A stretch of 64,000 bases of DNA from Humulus lupulus (GCF_963169125.1 NC_084802.1:112162903-112226902), one strand, 5' to 3'. Shown: positions 1 through 11,993, counted from the first letter of the stretch. Notes: generated by a model from the letters alone, not told the origin. Translations and numbers: made by a program.

Positions 1-1997
1 AGACAAGGTTAAAGATGATTATTATTCTTTTTTTTCTCTTTTTTATGCTTGCTGTGTTTTTTTATGATTTGTGAGTATGTTTTAAGGTGGTTTGATTAAT
101 TACTGTATGCTAATGGTTATAATAAAATACTTAAAGGAGGTGTAGAAACATGCTAGGGTTGTGTTCAAATTTTTGTTGATTAAACATGTATGATTAATGT
201 ATGAATTCTGTGAGGCATGATGAAAAGGGATGAATTTCATGACTTTATATACTTGCTAGTTTTTTGTGTATAAATGGTGTGAAATATGATGAGAATAATA
301 TTTTGCATGCATAAATATTTTTTTTGCAAGTGCTATGATGATTTTATGAAATTAAAAGGGTAATTTAATTTACATTAAAATTATATTTTTACTCAAATAA
401 ATACCTACGGTTTTTTTATATATTTTTAGAGAAAATATGAGTTTTTAATTTCAAGATGGTGATTTTTGAGGGTTTATTTTTTTCCTGGAATTTTTGGTAA
501 AAATGTTGAAAAGTTTTTTAAATGAAAGAAAGTTTGTGTGTTTGTTGAAATAATATAACACCCTTAATTATGTAAATATTAAAATGGTACTTTTAAATGT
601 AACCTTGAGTGTTCACTTTTAATGGGTATGATTTTCTTCATTTTTAATTAGGGTAGGTAACCATTTGGTACCTTGTGTTTTTGCAGAGTATCATCTTGGT
701 ACCCTGTGTTTACAAATAATACTCATTTGGTACTCTGTATTTTGAAATCGTACATATTTGGTACCTTGTATTTCAAAATTGTACATATTTGGTACCCTAA
801 ACTCAAATTTAATTAATAAAATTTTACCAATTTAATCAAATTACTATCAATCATACGAGCTACAAATTATATATAACTGCTGAAAGTTTGATCATATTGA
901 CAAAATTTTATCAATTAGAATACCAAATATCTATATTTTCAAAATACAGGGTACCATATGAGCATTATTGAAAACAGAGGGTACCAGATCAATACTTTAC
1001 AAAAACAAATGGTACCAAATGATTAAATTCCCTTTTAATTAAGAAAAATGTTGAAATTAAATTCACTTGTGATTTTTAAATAAATTAAATGGTGGCTGAA
1101 AGTTTAGTTTAATAAATTAAAAATAATTATTTGATTATTACATATGAATTTCTACCACATAAAATTAAGTCTTAAATAATACAAGAAAATTAAAATTTTC
1201 TCACATCAATTTTGTAATTTTATTCATTTAAATAAAATTGTTATTTTCTAAAGGAATCATGATATTTATAAGTACTTTAAATAGTTTCAAGCTTTTGTTA
1301 TTTCTATGCAATTTAAAAATAATAAATGGATTTATTATATTTTTTTAATAGCTAAATAAATTATTTTTATGAAATAAAAATAATGTCATAAGAGGTTTAA
1401 TCAACTTAGGGATTTAAAAGAAATAAATAATGGTGAGAAAATATGTTGCTAAATCCTTATTTTGAAAATGATAGAAATAAGCGCGTAGAAATTATCGTTT
1501 CTAATGTCACTTTTTAACAACGTTCCCATGTATGCATGTCGCATGCAAATGCACTTTTACGTTAAAAAATATGTCTAATATTGAACCATATGATTTTACT
1601 TGAAAACCATGCATGTAAAATAGGTATAAGTTGCATTATTCTTTTGGTGATCTTATGTATAATATATGCATGAGGTATATGAGTTGGGCACAAGGAAGTC
1701 TTATATGATGCTAAAGAATGCTACATGATTATTGTTATAGGCTCGTTGTGAAGTTTGTTAATTTTTGCTTTGCTTGGACCTGAAGTACGGAAGTTAGATA
1801 AAATTCTATTTGTTTATACTATGAACGGTAAGATTGGTTTGTATGAGGTTAAATGATATATATAATGATGTACCATGTATGAAATGCTATGTTGATCAGA
1901 TGTGATGAATGTAAGAAAACATGTATTTTCCTTAGCTTTGATATGACTGGATTACATGTACTTCTATATGTTGTATGATATGTAATGGTTGTTAGCG
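1..1997 (+). mobile_element. Family X gypsy-type LTR, copy A, left part
   Basis: Non-coding, AT-rich LTR sequence with no credible ORF. From about 1470 onward it matches the solo LTR at 19781-22010 (shared blocks near 1480-1575 and 1735-1800, for example the text around GGACCTGA). It stops at 1997, where element E1 begins, and resumes at 11239. The LTR start (TGTAGCGC in the other copy) is not seen, so the LTR begins before the window or its first part has diverged. Bases 1-1470 do not align by eye with the other copy, which is shorter there. The assignment of 1-1470 to this LTR is inference; that of 1470-1997 is well supported. Confidence 0.6.
651..1032. mobile_element. Mutator-like MITE with long inverted repeats
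   Basis: A 382-bp non-coding element flanked by a perfect 9-bp direct repeat TTTTAATTA (642-650 and 1033-1041). The outer ~125 bp on each side are imperfect inverted repeats. The left arm reads GGGTAGGTAACCATTTGGTA, the right arm read inward GGGAATTTAATCATTTGGTA, and the similarity continues through several GGTACC-containing segments. A 9-bp duplication and long terminal inverted repeats fit the Mutator superfamily. There is no transposase, so it is non-autonomous. It lies inside the family X LTR. Confidence 0.75.
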
Positions 1998-4701
1998 TGT
2001 AATGCCCCAAATTTCCTAATAAGGTTTAGGACCTTGATTAGGAGGCCGAGAGGGCCATAATTGCTTTATTATGTTATTAAATGATAATATGCATGTTCAG
2101 GTGTATTAAATATGCATGTGAACCCATTTTTGAGTAATTGGGTGATTTTCATATTTTGGCCATTTCGGGCATATTTGGCATATATGTGTGTGGTGCTTTA
2201 TTATTATTTGGTTATGCTAGGGTTACTCAGCACAAGACGATCCTAGGAGGTAAGCTAGTAGAAAAGTCACAACGGGATTTATGCTTGACTTGGAGTAAGT
2301 CAAGGGGTATTTAGAGCATTACCGGGTTATTGGGTAATGGGAATAAATATTTGGTGATAAATTGGGAGTTGGTAAGATCAGGGGGAAATTCTGGAAGTTT
2401 TGACTATAATGTCCTCGGGGGTATTTTCGGGACCCCGAGCACTAGGTTTTATTTGAGGTTACTTAAGCTTGAAGTAGCTTGTTAGATAGAACGTACGTTA
2501 GAAAACATTTCCTCTCTCCTTTGTTAGCTCATTTTACCGTTCGAAGCCTTTTTGAAGAAATCTTGAGTTCTAGGAGTCAGAATCAGGAGAGGATCGAAGC
2601 ATAGCGATCCTAGGAAAGATTAGAAGCTTCTAAACAAAATGATTTGACGGAGAACAACCCAATCGAAGGTAATCTAAGTTTAAGTTTTGAGTATTTAGAG
2701 TTTCTAAGCTTTGAATTGTATTTTGTGAATCGTTGAGTTTTTTGTTTAATTGAGCCTTGGGTTTTGATGGTTTTGGACCATTGGGAAGCTTGGGAACTTT
2801 AATTTGTTGATTTGGAGATGTTTGGATAGGTTTTTGGAAGATTTTAAAAGTGGAAAAACGAGGAAAAGTGGCTAGTGCGAGGTTGGGCCTTGTTATTGGG
2901 CGCCGCGGCCCTAGCTTGATGAAGGTGGAGGAGGCTCTGCTAGGGGGGCGGGCCACGGCATGGTCCAAGAAGGGCCGCGGCCCTTAAGGGAAAATTTGCC
3001 AAGAAATGAGTTTTTGTGATGGGAACTTAACTCTTAGAGCCTGGGATCGATCCTACTACCTAGTTGAGTGGGATTCAACGTCCCGGAGGCTTGGGTTGGG
3101 TTTGGAAGTATTTATTTACTCATTTTGATGAGGTTTTATATCATGGTTGTGACTAGGTTATCACTAGGGGCTTGGAATCAGGATCGTTCTTGTGGCTCGT
3201 TTATTGGTAACCGTGCTTGGACCAAAGGTAAGAAAATTGCACCCCATATGTGACATGCATGGTTATTCTTGATGCATGTTGGATGTTTAAATGTAAACAT
3301 TGATAGCATATTGAATGCTTAGCAATCTTGCTCATTTGCATATGGTTATTATTGACGCATGCTGGATGATTAAGTGTGATGCATGTGATGCACGAGAAAC
3401 ATGTGATTAGGGCATGCCATGAATATTGACTGTGAGATTGATCAGATGTTGAGTCTCTATGTTTGTACATGATCATAATTGTGCTAGCAAATGTTAAGTA
3501 AGCATGCTGAATGCCCTACATTTGAATATTCGACATTTGACATATGTTTGGTAGCAATGCTTACTTGTGCATGGCACTGACTCATTAGTTAGAATTGGCA
3601 AAGGTGTCAGTATCAACTGTGAAGCTGTGACTCATTAGTCAGGTTCGGTAGTGGTACTGGGCACTGGTCTCACAGTACTGACTCATAAGTCAGGATGGCC
3701 TTAGCGTGTTCAACGCAAGCCAATAAAGATTAGATCTAATCGACATCTGCATTAAATGACTCAGAAGAGCGTTAATGCCGGACTGACCTCAAGTTCGATG
3801 AAAACTAAAAGCGCTTGTGTGACTTACCCAACAGTCACTCATCTGTTTAAGCTAGTGACTACCCATCAGTCACTCATCTTATTAGAGCCATTGCAGGAAA
3901 GCCCAGGTAACAGTTTCGTTACACGGCTATGGACACCAAACCCATAGTGACTTGCTTGTCAGTCACTCAGTATGGTTAACAGAACCTCGAGGTGATATTC
4001 ACTCATCTGCTCAGAGCTATAAGCTCTGTATGATCATTTTGATCATGGCTTTGGGTGCTGAGCCCTGTAGTGACTTGCTTGTTGGTCACTCAGTATGGTT
4101 TACCAAAACCTCAAGTGTCGAATCACTCATCTGGCTAGGATTGACTTGATAGGCATCCAATCAGAAGGGCAGGATTTCTTATCCTGGATTCCGCAGCATT
4201 GTCTGAATTCATTTGCATGCTTGAATAAAGTTATGTTTGCTTGGCATGCCAGATATGATTTGATATCATGATATGACTGTTCATGAGCATATTGAGTTTT
4301 CTTGCTGGGCTTCGGCTCGCGTGTGCTATGTGGTGCAAGTAAAGGCAAAAGAAAGCTGGACCATCCTTGAGTTGGAGAGCTTAGGTGACGATGTGTACAT
4401 ATGCAGCTGCTCGACCGCGACGGCCGAGGTTTGAAGGAGAGGAACTAGGGTTAAACCCTGTTTTGCCGTTTAGATCGGCTGGTTGTAAATATTTTGTTAT
4501 AATAAACCTTTAAATTATATTTTTGGGATCCCAATGTATACAGTAAACGTTCTAGTGAAACGTTATATCTTAACCAAAAATTTTAATCCCTAAATCACTA
4601 ATCATACTTAGTTACACGTTTATGGCCAAATGGCTCGATTAGCGAGTTTAGCACTGTTTGCAATGTGCACCATAACGGTTCCTGGAGTTTAGGGCGTTAC
4701 A
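1998..4701 (+). repeat. E1 5' LTR
   Basis: 2704 bp, starting TGTAATGCC and ending GGCGTTACA, with a near-copy at 8564-11233. In the first ~215 bp I count about six substitutions plus small indels against the 3' LTR, so roughly 3% divergence locally. There is also an indel of about 60 bp near 3590-3660. It contains a GC-rich CCGCGGCC block (about 2898-2990), a splice-donor-like GGTAAGAAAA (3227) and a block at 4301-4350 shared with five other LTRs in this window. ORFs here on either strand are chance. Confidence 0.93.
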
Positions 4702-4704
4702 ATT

Positions 4705-4716
4705 TGGTATCAGATC
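4705..4716 (+). promoter_or_regulatory. E1 primer binding site (tRNA-iMet)
   Basis: TGGTATCAGATC, three bases after the 5' LTR. It differs by one base from TGGTATCAGAGC, the complement of the 3' end of plant initiator tRNA-Met used by many plant retrotransposons to prime minus-strand synthesis. The equivalent site in E2 is exact. Confidence 0.85.
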
Positions 4717-5200
4717 CTGTCAAGGTTTATGGGTTCCTGAAGACAAGCTGGGCATGTACACTCGTCATTGAAGATAGCTTCACTCAGGGAATGGTAACTA
4801 TTTCTGTAGTTATGTGCTTAACTGCTTAAATAGAATGTAAATGATTTACCTGCACATTGTATTAGGGACCATGAGATTCTGATAGAGCCTGGCTCTTGAC
4901 TATTTGATTATATGCTCTGTGATTATGTATATGATTGTGATCATATGATTACCTGCTCCATGAATATATAATTGTAATATTTGCATGCTGGAGCTGGAGG
5001 CATGGTATGAATGTTGGAAGAGCAGGGATTATGATTGATGTATGAATGCCATGGGCATGTTTTTAGCACTGCAAGTGGTTTGTGATTATGGTGTGGTAAG
5101 ATTTATCCCGTGGGGGAAAGCTCTCGATATGCTTATCATATTTAATGGGTCAAGTTATTGATTGTAGATTCAATTAGCAGGTTTATAGCCAAGGCAGATA

Positions 5201-6289
5201 ATGAGGCCTGGTGGTGGTTATACAGAGGTTGGGAATTACAGCCAGGGTATCAGTTCCTCATCTGCTCCTATGAATTTTCAGTAGATGATCACAGATTTGC
5301 AATAGAGATTGCAGAGGCATGAGGAAGAGATTAGGTGTTTGAAGCAACAATGGAATCTGTTGGGGAGCACTTCTTCTTTCGTTATGTCAGAAGTGGCATC
5401 AGCTTTGGCTCAGCCTAGGGTTGAGAACATATGGAAATTTCTCTGTGGAAGTTTCCAGGAATATTACCCTCCAGTTTTCGAGGGAGGCCTATATCCATTC
5501 AGAGCTGAGCAATGGATGGCCATGATTAGTTTCATTCATGACAATATGGGGCTGGTAGGTCACGATAGGGTGTCTTGTGCGACATATGTACTGCGGGATG
5601 ATGCCCGGACGTGGTGGGAAGTAGTATCCCAGACACGAGACATAGTCGTGATGGACTGGAAAGAGTTTAGGCAACTGTTCAATGAGAAGTATTACTGTGA
5701 TGTAGCCAAGACTGTTAAGATGAATGAGTTTCTGAATCTCGTTCAGGGTAATGTAACAGTAACCGAGTATGTTAATAAATTTGATGGGTTGGCCAAGTTT
5801 GCTTTTGATCTGGTACCCACAGATGTAGCTCGAAAGGAAAGGTTTATCTAAGGATTGAATCCTGGAATAGCTCAGGGCATTAGAGCTGCCCCAGTGCATG
5901 AAGTCTCTACCTTTGCTTAGGTGGTAGAGAAGGCTCTTGTTGTTGAGAGCATTAGAGATGAGAAGAAGAGCGCTAGAGAGCACGAAGCTTAGATAATGGT
6001 ACCTCCACTTATCAGAGCGTGTAAGAAGAAAAGCTGGAAGACTTACCCAGAATGTGCTCGGTGCAAGAGGCATCATTTGGGAGAATGCCGAGCAAGGGCA
6101 TGTTTCTTATGTGACGTGGTTGGGCACTTCAAGAAGGATTGTCCAAGGTTAAGAAGGGATGAGGAAAATGGGATGGACAGCTCGACTCCAGCTCGAGCGT
6201 TTATTCCAAGGCAGTCAGAGTCTGAGACGAAGACTAGTTCCTCAGGGGTGGTAGGTCAGTTTCTAGTTCTGATTTCTAAGTTATGCTGA
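5201..6289 (+). pseudogene. gag: E1 gag (capsid/nucleocapsid), broken by five stops
   Basis: One continuous reading frame from the ATG at 5201 to TGA at 6287-6289, interrupted in frame at 5282, 5303, 5849, 5918 and 5990. The longest open part (5306-5848) has the Retrotrans_gag pattern: a proline/tyrosine segment FQEYYPPVFEGG, then the tryptophan motif ARTWWEVV, then a WKEFRQLFNEKYY helix. A CX2CX4HX4C zinc knuckle (CFLC...GHFKKDC) lies at 6101-6142, with a second degenerate Cys/His cluster before it. Gag would form the virus-like particle and the knuckle binds element RNA. No frameshift is needed, so gag decayed only by point mutation, unlike pol. Confidence 0.85.
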
Positions 6290-8549
6290 TTGGTTTTGGT
6301 GCCATGTTGTTCCTTTGTTTGTTGCATATATAGAAGCATAAGGATGTCATGTAGATCACATGGTCATGTTGTGATGGGAAGATGATACTGTATTGGTAAC
6401 TTAAGAAATAAGTGGGGTTGTGATAAAAAGGGCTCCTCAGTGGTTTGGATAAAGCTGGTTATGACTGGCTTTGGTATGATCTGAGATATGGATAAGTTAA
6501 GTAAGTGTGGGGCAATTTTAAATGGCAAGGAAAGAATGGTATCTTTTGGGCTTGAGAGTGGAAAGCCTTGTGGCAGTTGGCACTGTGCATCGATTTGGCA
6601 TGCTGATGACATCTGTATTGAGGGCTAGAGTTTTATGATAGAGAGGTGCATAGAACTCTTAGCTAGTGTGGTGGATACCACTTAGATTGTGCCAGTGGGA
6701 TCAGGACAGATTGAACTAGTCTGTGAGTTCCTGGATGTGTTTCCAGGGGATTTTCCAGGGTTCCTTTATGTGAAAGAGATAGAATGATGATTGGATTGGT
6801 ACCAGGAATGGATTCAGGTTTTAGGGCACTGTATTGAATGGCTCAATAGGGTTGTAAGAACTCGAGGCTTAGATATTGAGTAAGATGGGATTCTTTAAGG
6901 TGGATCTTGGATCTGGTTAGGACCAGTTAGAGATTAGAGAGGAAGTTATATAAAAGATTGTGTTTGTATCAAATAAGAGCACTGAGAATGCTGAATATGT
7001 CTTGAGAATTGGTTTAATGCCAAGTGTTTGTGAATCAGATGAACAGAGCATTCAGAGGATTATTTGAATGGGATTTGTGATTGTCTTGGACAATGGTTTG
7101 TGGTATTTTCTCAGGAGAAATTTGTCAAGGTTAGGGAACGCCTTAGGGGCAGGAGTGTCCTTGGGTGGTAAGGATATTACAGGTGCCTTGGGAAATAGTT
7201 CTGAGTCTTCTTACAGATCAGAACCAGTTAGTGGGTTGTTATGACATCTCAGTGACAGAGAAAAGTAATTGCCTAAGCAACATGTTGGTTAAAGTATCTG
7301 ACCAGAACTAGAGTAGAGTTTCTGGTGAGCCAGTTGGCCAGTTTATTGTTTGAGATTATTATCTCAGAGAATATCAAAAGAAAAACAACTAAGTGAACCA
7401 CAGATAAGAAAGATAGAATGGAAATCTTAGCTGGATTAGCTAAGGGTTTTGCAATATCAGGTATGCGCTTATTGTGGTGTAAGGATCGGACTTGGGATCC
7501 GATGGACACTAAGATTAATTAGGAGATTCTGGATGAATCTCATGTTACTCTTTTATTTTCTTCTTTCAGGCATCATGGGAATGTGACAGGATATGAAAGC
7601 TTTATAATGGTGGCCTGAGATGGAGAGGGATGTAATGGAATGCGTGGTAAAGATCTTAGCCTGTTAGCAGGTCAGATCAGAGGGTCAAAAATCGATGAAG
7701 CCACTGTAGCCTTTGAGTACTTTATAATGGAAACAAGAAAACATCGCGATGGGTTTCGCGGTGGGATTGCCCAGGTTAGTGGGCTAGAATGAGTTGGCAT
7801 TGAGTCATTATGGATCAGCAGTCTAAGTGAGTTTATTTTTTTCAGTAAGGATAAGTAACACAACTGATCAGTATTCGGATCTCTTCGAGAGAGGAAGAGA
7901 GTTATCCAGTGTTGAAAAAGGTACCTTATGAAATAAGATATGATAGAGCGTGATTGTCATCCATTCGTTGGAATGAGATGGGTGAGATGTTATATCTAGA
8001 TCATGAGATGGTTCAATAGACCACTGAGACTATTAGAAGTTGGAGCTTCGATGCTCACTTCTTAGAATAAATGGAAAAGTTTTACTGAATTGAAAAGCAG
8101 GAACATAGAGTTTCAGGTAGAAGATTGTATCTTCCTTAGAAGTATTACCGTGGAAAGGGGTGATGAGTTAAGGGCAAGTTGAGCCCTAGAGTGGGAGAAC
8201 AATTTGAGTCCTGGACAGGATTGGTTAGGTTGATTATGGTTAGACCTTATCTTTGGCACTGTCAGGTATATACAGTGTATTTTGTATTTCCATGCTGAGG
8301 ACATGGGTTGAAAGAAACTCATGAGTTAAGTGATGAGAATCGGGGGATTGAGGCTAAGTTATCATATAAAGAATAGCCAGTCCAGATATGAGACAAAAAG
8401 AATAAGGTTCAGAGGAACAAAGTGACACCTTGAGTTAAGGTAATGTTACAGAGACAGTGAGGTCGAGGGAACGACCTGGGAAACTGGAATCAGTTGTGCG
8501 GAATTGACATTTCGGCAGTTCAGATAAATTTTGAGGACGAACTTTCTGT
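6290..8549 (+). pseudogene. pol: E1 pol remnants (protease, RT, C-terminus), shredded
   Basis: No ORF of useful length. By eye I can match short pieces: a pre-RT segment like CEFLDVFPGDFPG near 6720-6770; RT pieces at about 6893-7145, including KVDLGSG, VFVSNKSTENAEYV and FVNQMNRAFRGLF in shifting frames; and a pol C-terminus at about 8215-8550 (LSGIYSV...SMLR, then INFEDEL running into the polypurine tract). Integrase and RNase H are not recognisable. Frameshifts and short deletions are spread throughout. The C-terminal text resembles Tekay-lineage chromoviruses. Confidence 0.65.
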
Positions 8550-8562
8550 AAGGAGGGGATAG
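8550..8562 (+). promoter_or_regulatory. E1 polypurine tract
   Basis: AAGGAGGGGATAG directly before the 3' LTR. This RNase H-resistant purine run primes plus-strand DNA synthesis. E2 has the same tract (49333-49345), and both overlap the last codons of the pol frame. Confidence 0.85.
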
Positions 8563-8563
8563 T

Positions 8564-11233
8564 TGTAATGCCCCAAATTTCCTAATAAGGTTTAGGACCT
8601 TGATTAGGAGGCTGGGAGGGCCATAATTTCTTTATTATGTTATTAAATGATAATATGCATGTTTAGGTGTATTAAATATGCATGTGAACTCATTTTTGAG
8701 TAATTGGGTGATTTTCATATTTTGGCCATTTTGGGCATATTTGGCATATATGTGATATGTGTGTGGTGCTTATTATTATTTGGTTATGCTAGGGTTACTC
8801 AGCACAAGACGATCCTAGGAGGTAAGCTAGTGGGAAAGTCACAACGGGATTTATGCTTGACTTGGAGTAAGTCAAGGGGTATTTAGAGCATTACCGGGTT
8901 ATTGGATAATGGGAATAAATATTTGGTGATAAATTGGGAGTTGGTAAGATCAGGGGGAAATTATGGAAGTTTTGACTATAATGTCCTCGGGGGTGTTTTC
9001 GGGACCCCGAGCACTAGGTTTTATTTGAGGTTACTTAAGCTTGAAGTAGCTTGTTAGATAGAACGTACGTTAGAAAACATGTCCTCTCTCCTTTGTTAGC
9101 TCATTTTACCGTTCAAAGCCTTTTTGAAGAAAGCTTGAGTTCTAGGAGTCGGAAACAGGCGAGGATCGAGGCATAGCGATCCTAGGAAAGATTAGAAGCT
9201 TCTTAACCGAAGGATTTGACGAAGAACAACCCAATCGAAGGTAATCTAAGTTTAAGTTTTGAGTTTTTAGAGTTTCTAAGCTTTGAATTGGATTTTGTGA
9301 ATTGTTGAGTTTTTGGTTTGATTGAGCCTTGGGTTTTGATGGTTTTGGACCATTGGGAAGCTTGGGAACTTTAATTTGTTGATTTGGAGATGTTTGGATA
9401 GGTTTTTGGAAGGTTTTAAAAGTGGGAAAATGAGGAAAAGGGGCTAGTGCGAGGTTGGGCCGCGGCCTTGTTCTTGGGCGCCGTGGCCCTAGCTTGATGA
9501 AGGTGGAGGAGGCTCTGCCAGGGGGGCGGGCCACGGCATGGTCCATGAAGGGTCGCGGCCCTTAAGGGAAAAATTGCCCATAAATGAGTTTTTGTGATGG
9601 GAACTTAACTCTTAGAGCCTGGGATCGATCCTACTACCAAGTTGAGTGGGATTCGACGTCCCGGAGGCTTGGGTTGGGTTTGTAAGTATTTATTTACTCA
9701 TTTTGATGAGGTTTTATATCATGGTTGTGACTAGGTTATCACTAGGGGCTTGGAATCAGGATCGTTCTTGTGGCTCATTTATTGGTAACCCGTTCTTGGA
9801 CCAAAGGTAAGAAAACTGCACCCCATATGTGACATGCATGGTTATTCTTGATGCATGTTGGATGTTTAAATGTAAACATTGATAGCATATTGAATGCTTA
9901 GCAATCTTGCTCATTTGCATATGGTTATTATTGATGCATGCTGGATGATTAAGTGTGATGCATGTGATGCACGAGAAACATGTGATTAGGGCATGCCATG
10001 AATATTGACTGTGAGATTGATCAGAGCTTGAGTCTCTGTGTTTGTACATGATCATAATTGTGCTAGCAACTGTTAAGTAAGCATGCTGAATGCCCTACGT
10101 TTGAATATTCGACATTTGACATATGTTTGGTAGCAATGCTTACTTGTGCATGGCACTGACTCATTAGTCAGATCTGGACTGGACACTGGTCTCACAGTAC
10201 TAACTCATAAGTCAGGATGGCCTTAGCGTGTTCAACGCAAGCCAATAAAGATTAGATCTAATCGACATCTGCATTAAATGACTCAGAAGAGCGTTAATGC
10301 CGGACTGACCTCAAGTTCGATGAAAACTAAAAGCGCTTGTGTGACTTACCCAACAGTCACTCATCTGTTTAAGCTAGTGACTACCCATCAGTCACTCATC
10401 TGATTAGAGCCATTGCAGGAAAGCCCAGGTAACGGTTTCGTTACACGGCTATGGGCACCGAGCCCCATAGTGACTTGCTTGTCAGTTACTCAGTATGGTT
10501 AACAGAACCTCAAGGTGATATTCACTCATCTGCTCAGAGCTATAAGCTCTGTATGATCATTTTGATCATCATTTGCATGGCTTTGGGTGCTGAGCCCCGT
10601 AGTGACTTGCTTGTTGGTCACTCAGTATGGATTACCAGAGCCTCAAGTGTCAAAACACTCATCTGACTAGGATTGACTTGATAGCCATCCAATCAGAAGG
10701 GCAGGATTTCTTATCCTGGATACCCCAGCATTGTCTGAATTCATTTGCATGCTTGAATAAAGTTATGTTTGCTAGGCATGCCAGATATGATTTGATATCA
10801 TGATATGACTGTTCATGAGCATATTGAGTTTTCTTGCTGGGCTTCGGCTCACGAGTGCTATGTGGTGCAGGTAAAGGCAAAAGAAAGCTGGACCATCCTT
10901 GAGTTGGAGAGCTTAGGTGACGATGTGTACATATGCAGCTAATCGACCGCCACGGCCGAGGTTTGAAGGAGAGGAACTAGGGTTAACCCCTGTTTTGCCG
11001 CTTAGATCGGCTGGTTGTAAATATTTTGTTGTAATAAACCTTTAAATTATATTTTTGGGATCCCAATGTATACAGTAAACGTTCTAGTGAAACGTTATAT
11101 CTTAACCAAATTTTTTAATCCCTAAATTGCTAATCGTACTTAGTTACACGTTTATGGCCAAATGACTCGATTAGCGAGTTTAGCACTGTTTGCAATGTGC
11201 ACCGTAATGTTCCCTGGAGTTTAGGGCGTTACA
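8564..11233 (+). repeat. E1 3' LTR
   Basis: 2670 bp, TGTAATGCC to GGCGTTACA, followed by the TAGCG duplication at 11234-11238. It is collinear with 1998-4701. It lacks about 60 bp present in the 5' LTR near 3595-3660 and carries scattered substitutions. The block shared with other LTRs is at 10833-10880. Confidence 0.93.
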
Positions 11234-11238
11234 TAGCG

Positions 11239-11993
11239 TGTTGAACGTGACATAATAAATGGGTTACTATGGATCTAAGACGTAACCCAAGTTACTAAGG
11301 ATATAAAGACGTAACTCATAGGGTAGACGCGCCAAGGTTATTCAAGGACCAGAGCGTCCTGTTTACCTCAAGGTGTGATATGGACAACATAGGGGGCCAT
11401 GTTCACAAGGATGAAATGATAATGATATTTATGTTTGGTTTTGTTATTGATGAATAATGCATGACGTGTGATAATGATGTTCAATGTATGATGATCACGT
11501 TTACACATGATGATGATGATGGCGATGCTTAAGTATGATGTTTAACGATGTATGATTATGAATATGTTTTATGGATTTTACTTGTATATTGTCTGTACTT
11601 CCTTACTGAGCTTTTAGCTCACCCCCATACTTTCCCTTCCTGGTAGCAAGTAGGTTTTCTCTTTGGCATGCGTGGTGATGTGGGGAGATCTGACGTCGGG
11701 GTGTGTATGGCGTGGGGTTATCCTATGGGTGAGCAAATGATTAGCTTAACGCCAATTTCTAAAGAACATTGTTATGTTTTATTTTACCTTTTCAGAACTT
11801 CTTAGTGGGACTTGAACTTTATATATATTTTTAAAACGTTGCATGAGAACTTTAATTTTATTTTAAACTATTGGGTCCAACTTGCATGTTTTAGCAAGGC
11901 CTCAGTGGGTTTTTCATATAATAAGTGGTTTTCTTCTTTATGTTTATAAGCATGTAAATGTTTTACAAAATATTAGTAAAAAGGCGTTTTACA
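11239..11993 (+). mobile_element. Family X LTR, copy A, right part
   Basis: Continues the LTR cut at 1997. TGTTGAACG at 11239 follows the duplication exactly as TGCTGAACG does in copy B (about 21335). The two copies then share the segments near ACGCGCC, the CTTACTGAGC...TAGCTCACC block (about 11600-11635) and the GATGTGGGGAG block. It ends GCGTTTTACA at 11993, matching the ATGTTTTACA end of copy B at 22010. It abuts the Athila integrase, so this LTR was inserted into that gene. The second junction lies outside the window. Confidence 0.8.

Larger units (their letters stand above)
1998..11233 (+). mobile_element. Complete Ty3/gypsy element E1 (Tekay-like, non-autonomous)
   Basis: A 9.2-kb element bounded by TGTAATGCCCC and GGCGTTACA, with a perfect 5-bp duplication TAGCG (1993-1997 and 11234-11238). 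Order: 5' LTR, initiator-tRNA-Met primer site, decayed gag, heavily decayed pol, polypurine tract, 3' LTR. The interior is only 3.86 kb, shorter than an intact gypsy gag-pol, so pol has lost sequence. Gag and the pol C-terminus resemble the chromovirus Tekay/Del lineage; this lineage call is from family knowledge, not a tree. It is inserted in the family X LTR. Confidence 0.93.

Noticed and set aside
5489..6076. 195-codon minus-strand ORF
   Set aside because: Antisense shadow of the E1 gag frame; low-complexity hydrophobic sequence with no family match.
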